From: Flavobacterium quisquiliarum
Lineage (GTDB): Bacteria > Bacteroidota > Bacteroidia > Flavobacteriales > Flavobacteriaceae
Length of the DNA stretch: 64,000 bases
Assembly: GCF_019308285.1 (NCBI RefSeq)
Contig: NZ_WWEM01000033.1
Span: 124,001 to 188,000, forward strand
Direction of reading: 5' to 3'
Shown here: one piece after another, positions 61,562-64,000 of the stretch
Layout: each line of letters starts with the position of its first letter
Position numbering within the stretch: the stretch's first letter is position 1
Translations under genes and position numbers: made by a program
The notes under the pieces: generated by a model
What the model was told of the DNA's origin: nothing
The model's database searches: none
Seen by the model: only the letters and a program-made list of their open reading frames with translations

Positions 61562-63073
61562 ATGAATAAAAAAACACTGATTTTAATTGGGTTTATTCTG
61601 CTCAAATTTGTTTTACAGTACGCTTTAATTAGTCCAGAATATGATTTACAGCGTGATGAATATCTGCATCTGGATCAGGCGCATCATTTGGCTTGGGGCT
61701 ATTTATCGGTTCCGCCGGTTACTTCTTGGATTTCGTGTCTTATTTTATTGCTCGGTAATTCGGTTTTCTGGGTTAAGTTCTTCCCTGCCCTTTTTGGCGC
61801 TTTGACTCTCGTAATTGTTTGGAAAACTATCGAGCTTTTAAAAGGAAATCTTTATGCTTTGGTTCTCGGATCTTTGGGTATTGTATTTTCTTCTTTGCTG
61901 CGCCTTAATATGCTTTATCAGCCAAATTCGCTGGACGTGTTGTGCTGGACGTTATTTTATTATATTCTGATTCAGTATATCACTTCAGAAAAAAACAATT
62001 GGCTCTATTTAGGCGCTTTTGTTTTCGCATTTGGCTTTCTTAATAAATACAACATTTTGTTTTTGTTGCTGGGATTAATTCCTGCTATTTTACTTTCGAA
62101 CCAAAGAAAAATAGTAACAAAAAAAGAGCTTTATTTTGCTTTGATTATGGGCTTTCTTTTCATAATTCCGAATCTTTTATGGCAATACAGAAATCATTTC
62201 CCGATTGTGCATCATATGAAAGAACTGGCAGAAACACAATTGGTCAATGTAGAACGAGTTGGATTTTTAAAAGAACAGGTTTTATTTTTTATTGGAAGTT
62301 TTTTCGTCATACTGGCTTCTTTATATGCATTACTATTTTACAAACCATTTGAGAAATACAGGCTGTTCTTTGGTTCGCTCATTTTTACTTTAGTTATCTT
62401 TTTATACTTCAAGGCAAAAGCGTATTATGCAATTGGTTTATATCCAATATATATTGCTTTTGGATCTGTTTTTCTTTCAGACATTTTACAAAACGGATGG
62501 AAACGCTTTTTAAAACCTGTATTTATTGCGCTTCCATTATTATTGTTTATACCAATGTATTTCATGGCTTTTCCTAACAGAAGTCCAAAACAATTGGTTG
62601 CCGAAAAAATAGAAACCCATCGTTGGGAAGATGGAAAAGAACACGACTTAGCACAAGATTTTGCAGATATGCTGGGCTGGAAAGAACTTGCCCGAAAAAC
62701 AGATTCTATTTATGCTTTGTTTCCGAAGACAGAAAACACTTTGGTACTTTGCGACAATTACGGTCAGGCCGGAGCCATAAATTATTACAGCAAAAAAGGA
62801 ATTAAAGCCGTTTCTCTCAATGCCGATTACGTGAATTGGTTTGATTTGAATGTGTACTACAAAAACTTAATTCGCATTAAAACTTTTGAAGAGAACAGTG
62901 ACGAATTTAAAACAACAAGTCCGTTTTTTGAAAAGGCTTTTACAGGTGGTCAGATTACCAATAAATATGCGAGAGAATACGGAACGACTATTTTTGTTTT
63001 TGCAAATGCTAAAATCAATATCAACAAAAGATTAGAGCAGGAAATTGCCAAAGAAAAAAATTATAAGGATTAA
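61562..63073 (+). CDS. GT39-type membrane glycosyltransferase (ArnT-like)
   Basis: 503 aa. Eight or more membrane helices (1-345) with the PMT/ArnT-like acidic motif RDEYLHLDQAHHLAWGY in the first outer loop, and a soluble C-terminal domain. Such enzymes transfer a sugar from a polyprenyl-phosphate donor onto lipid or protein at the outer face of the inner membrane. The following DUF4269 gene starts 5 bp later. Acceptor unknown. Confidence 0.88.
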   Translation: MNKKTLILIGFILLKFVLQYALISPEYDLQRDEYLHLDQAHHLAWGYLSVPPVTSWISCLILLLGNSVFWVKFFPALFGALTLVIVWKTIELLKGNLYALVLGSLGIVFSSLLRLNMLYQPNSLDVLCWTLFYYILIQYITSEKNNWLYLGAFVFAFGFLNKYNILFLLLGLIPAILLSNQRKIVTKKELYFALIMGFLFIIPNLLWQYRNHFPIVHHMKELAETQLVNVERVGFLKEQVLFFIGSFFVILASLYALLFYKPFEKYRLFFGSLIFTLVIFLYFKAKAYYAIGLYPIYIAFGSVFLSDILQNGWKRFLKPVFIALPLLLFIPMYFMAFPNRSPKQLVAEKIETHRWEDGKEHDLAQDFADMLGWKELARKTDSIYALFPKTENTLVLCDNYGQAGAINYYSKKGIKAVSLNADYVNWFDLNVYYKNLIRIKTFEENSDEFKTTSPFFEKAFTGGQITNKYAREYGTTIFVFANAKININKRLEQEIAKEKNYKD

Positions 63074-63078
63074 CAAAA

Positions 63079-63603
63079 ATGACCGATTTCAAGAATATAG
63101 CGTATTTAAAAACAGGAAATCAAAAACAGCAATTAGCTTTTGAAGTTTTAACGAAACACAAAGTTCTAGAAAAATTGGTTGATTTTGATCCTCTTTTAGT
63201 CGGTACTATTCCAATAAACATCGATATCGAAAACAGTGATCTTGATATTGTTTGTTACTGGAAAAATAAACTGGATTTTATTGAGAGAATTAAACAGCTT
63301 TTTGAAAAAGAAACTCATTTTACAATCAGAGAATTTGTAATTGATGATAAAGAATCTGTCATTGCAAACTTCTTTATAGACGTTTTTGAAATAGAAATCT
63401 TTGGACAAAACATACCTACTGAACTTCAAAACGGCTATAAACACATGATTATTGAAGATAAAATCCTACATTCTAAAGATGAATCCTTCCGACTAGAAAT
63501 TATCAAACTAAAAGAAAAAGGCATCAAAACAGAACCTGCATTCGGCTTATTACTAGGCTTAAAGGGAAATATTTATCAGGAATTACTGGATTTTAAAATC
63601 TAA
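63079..63603 (+). CDS. DUF4269 nucleotidyltransferase-like protein
   Basis: 174-aa soluble protein. KVLEKLVDFDPLLVGTIPIN then IENSDLDIVCYWKN resemble a minimal nucleotidyltransferase fold (G-S/T ... D-x-D). DUF4269 proteins lack a known substrate. It probably shares a transcript with the GT39 gene (5-bp gap). Confidence 0.85.
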   Translation: MTDFKNIAYLKTGNQKQQLAFEVLTKHKVLEKLVDFDPLLVGTIPINIDIENSDLDIVCYWKNKLDFIERIKQLFEKETHFTIREFVIDDKESVIANFFIDVFEIEIFGQNIPTELQNGYKHMIIEDKILHSKDESFRLEIIKLKEKGIKTEPAFGLLLGLKGNIYQELLDFKI

Positions 63604-63652
63604 AAAAAACAACACTTCTCAAGAAATATAAAAAATAAAGTACAAAAATTGT

Positions 63653-63682
63653 TTGCATAACCGTATTTAGTGTGTATCTTTG
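63653..63682 (+). promoter_or_regulatory. Promoter of initiator tRNA copy 2
   Basis: TTG (63653-63655), 19-bp spacer, TATCTTTG (63675-63682). Same spacing as at copy 1; the 21 bp before each tRNA are identical. Confidence 0.75.
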
Positions 63683-63694
63683 CACCCGAAACAT

Positions 63695-63767
63695 CGCGGG
63701 ATAGAGCAGTAGGCAGCTCGTCGGGCTCATAACCCGAAGGTCACAGGTTCGAGTCCTGTTCCCGCTA
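63695..63767 (+). tRNA. tRNA-fMet (CAT), copy 2
   Basis: 73 nt, identical to copy 1, with the initiator C1:T72 mismatch. Here the gene is uninterrupted: its terminator begins 8 bp downstream, showing what the copy-1 locus looked like before integration. Confidence 0.96.
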
Positions 63768-63774
63768 CAACGAT

Positions 63775-63805
63775 AAAAGCTTCAGAGAAATCTGGAGCTT
63801 TTTTT
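63775..63805 (+). terminator. GNRA-family terminator of tRNA copy 2
   Basis: AAAGCTTCAGA-GAAA-TCTGGAGCTTT with T run, as at 33512-33546. Confidence 0.88.
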
Positions 63806-63910
63806 GTTTTCTAACCTTTTGTTTAAAACTGAAAATTCGAAATAATTAAAAAATAAAAGTCCTTGAAAATATCATACGTTTAAACAGGCTTAATTGATTA
63901 AGAGTTTATT

Positions 63911-64000
63911 TTACTTCGATCTAATTGCTTTGATAAGTTTGGCATTACGTCTGTCTGCCCTCGAATTCTGAAGCGACAGAACTGCCCATATTGCTGCCGG
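63911..64000 (-). CDS. Partial gene, C-terminal end only
   Basis: Minus-strand frame open to the window edge: 29 codons (AAIWAVLSLQNSRADRRNAK then LIKAIRSK) and TAA at 63911-63913. The hydrophobic stretch followed by a basic tail suggests a membrane protein end. It cannot be identified from so little. Confidence 0.45.
   Translation of the reverse strand, partial: PAAIWAVLSLQNSRADRRNAKLIKAIRSK

Overview
The window reads as chromosome of a low-GC Flavobacterium-like Bacteroidota. Signs are the TonB-dependent receptors and SusC-style beta-barrels, DUF2490/DUF4494/DUF1593 genes, AraC regulators with membrane N-termini, weak Shine-Dalgarno sequences, and several TAnnTTTG boxes (the Bacteroidota -7 element).

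Layout. 1-16.7 kb is core genome: alaS (3' end cut by the window edge), an M23 peptidase, MerR regulator, LemA/TPM genes, an Rrf2 regulator followed by a tiny Cys-tailed peptide and a TonB receptor, DUF2490, a large outer-membrane barrel, der, a CHAP protein and era. At 16.72 kb lies an initiator tRNA-Met. Its 3' end is the left attachment site of a 16.7-kb integrative mobilizable element (16784-33506) bounded by an 11-bp direct repeat. The element carries a large serine recombinase, MobC-like and relaxase genes with a candidate transfer origin, and then an immunity-type cargo: an LRR-Roc-COR-TIR protein, a SEFIR protein, a TIR protein, a TIR plus small-membrane-protein pair, a decayed second copy of that pair, an HNH protein and a PD-(D/E)XK nuclease. 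The last three + strand units are each followed by a related palindromic repeat in direct orientation, giving a cassette-like array.

33.6-64 kb returns to chromosome: two serine hydrolases, GNAT, an AraC regulator, small outer-membrane proteins, and then four tandem paralogous tail-anchored proteins diverging from a GrpE-like/non-canonical Hsp70 pair. After these come an exported actin-fold (ASKHA) protein, DUF1593 hydrolase, Lrp/EamA pair, radical-SAM/TIGR03915 pair, GH130, an XRE membrane regulator, a two-lobed aspartyl-protease-like protein, DUF4494, GT39 and DUF4269. A second identical initiator tRNA-Met is at 63.7 kb.

The most interesting items are the att-defined element with its TIR-rich cargo and cassette repeats, a recombinase whose C-terminus must change on integration, the Cys-tailed leader-like peptide behind an Rrf2 gene, the divergent Hsp70/GrpE-like locus with four paralogs, and a dispersed terminator family with a GNRA loop. 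All functions are inferred from the sequence alone; no database search was run.
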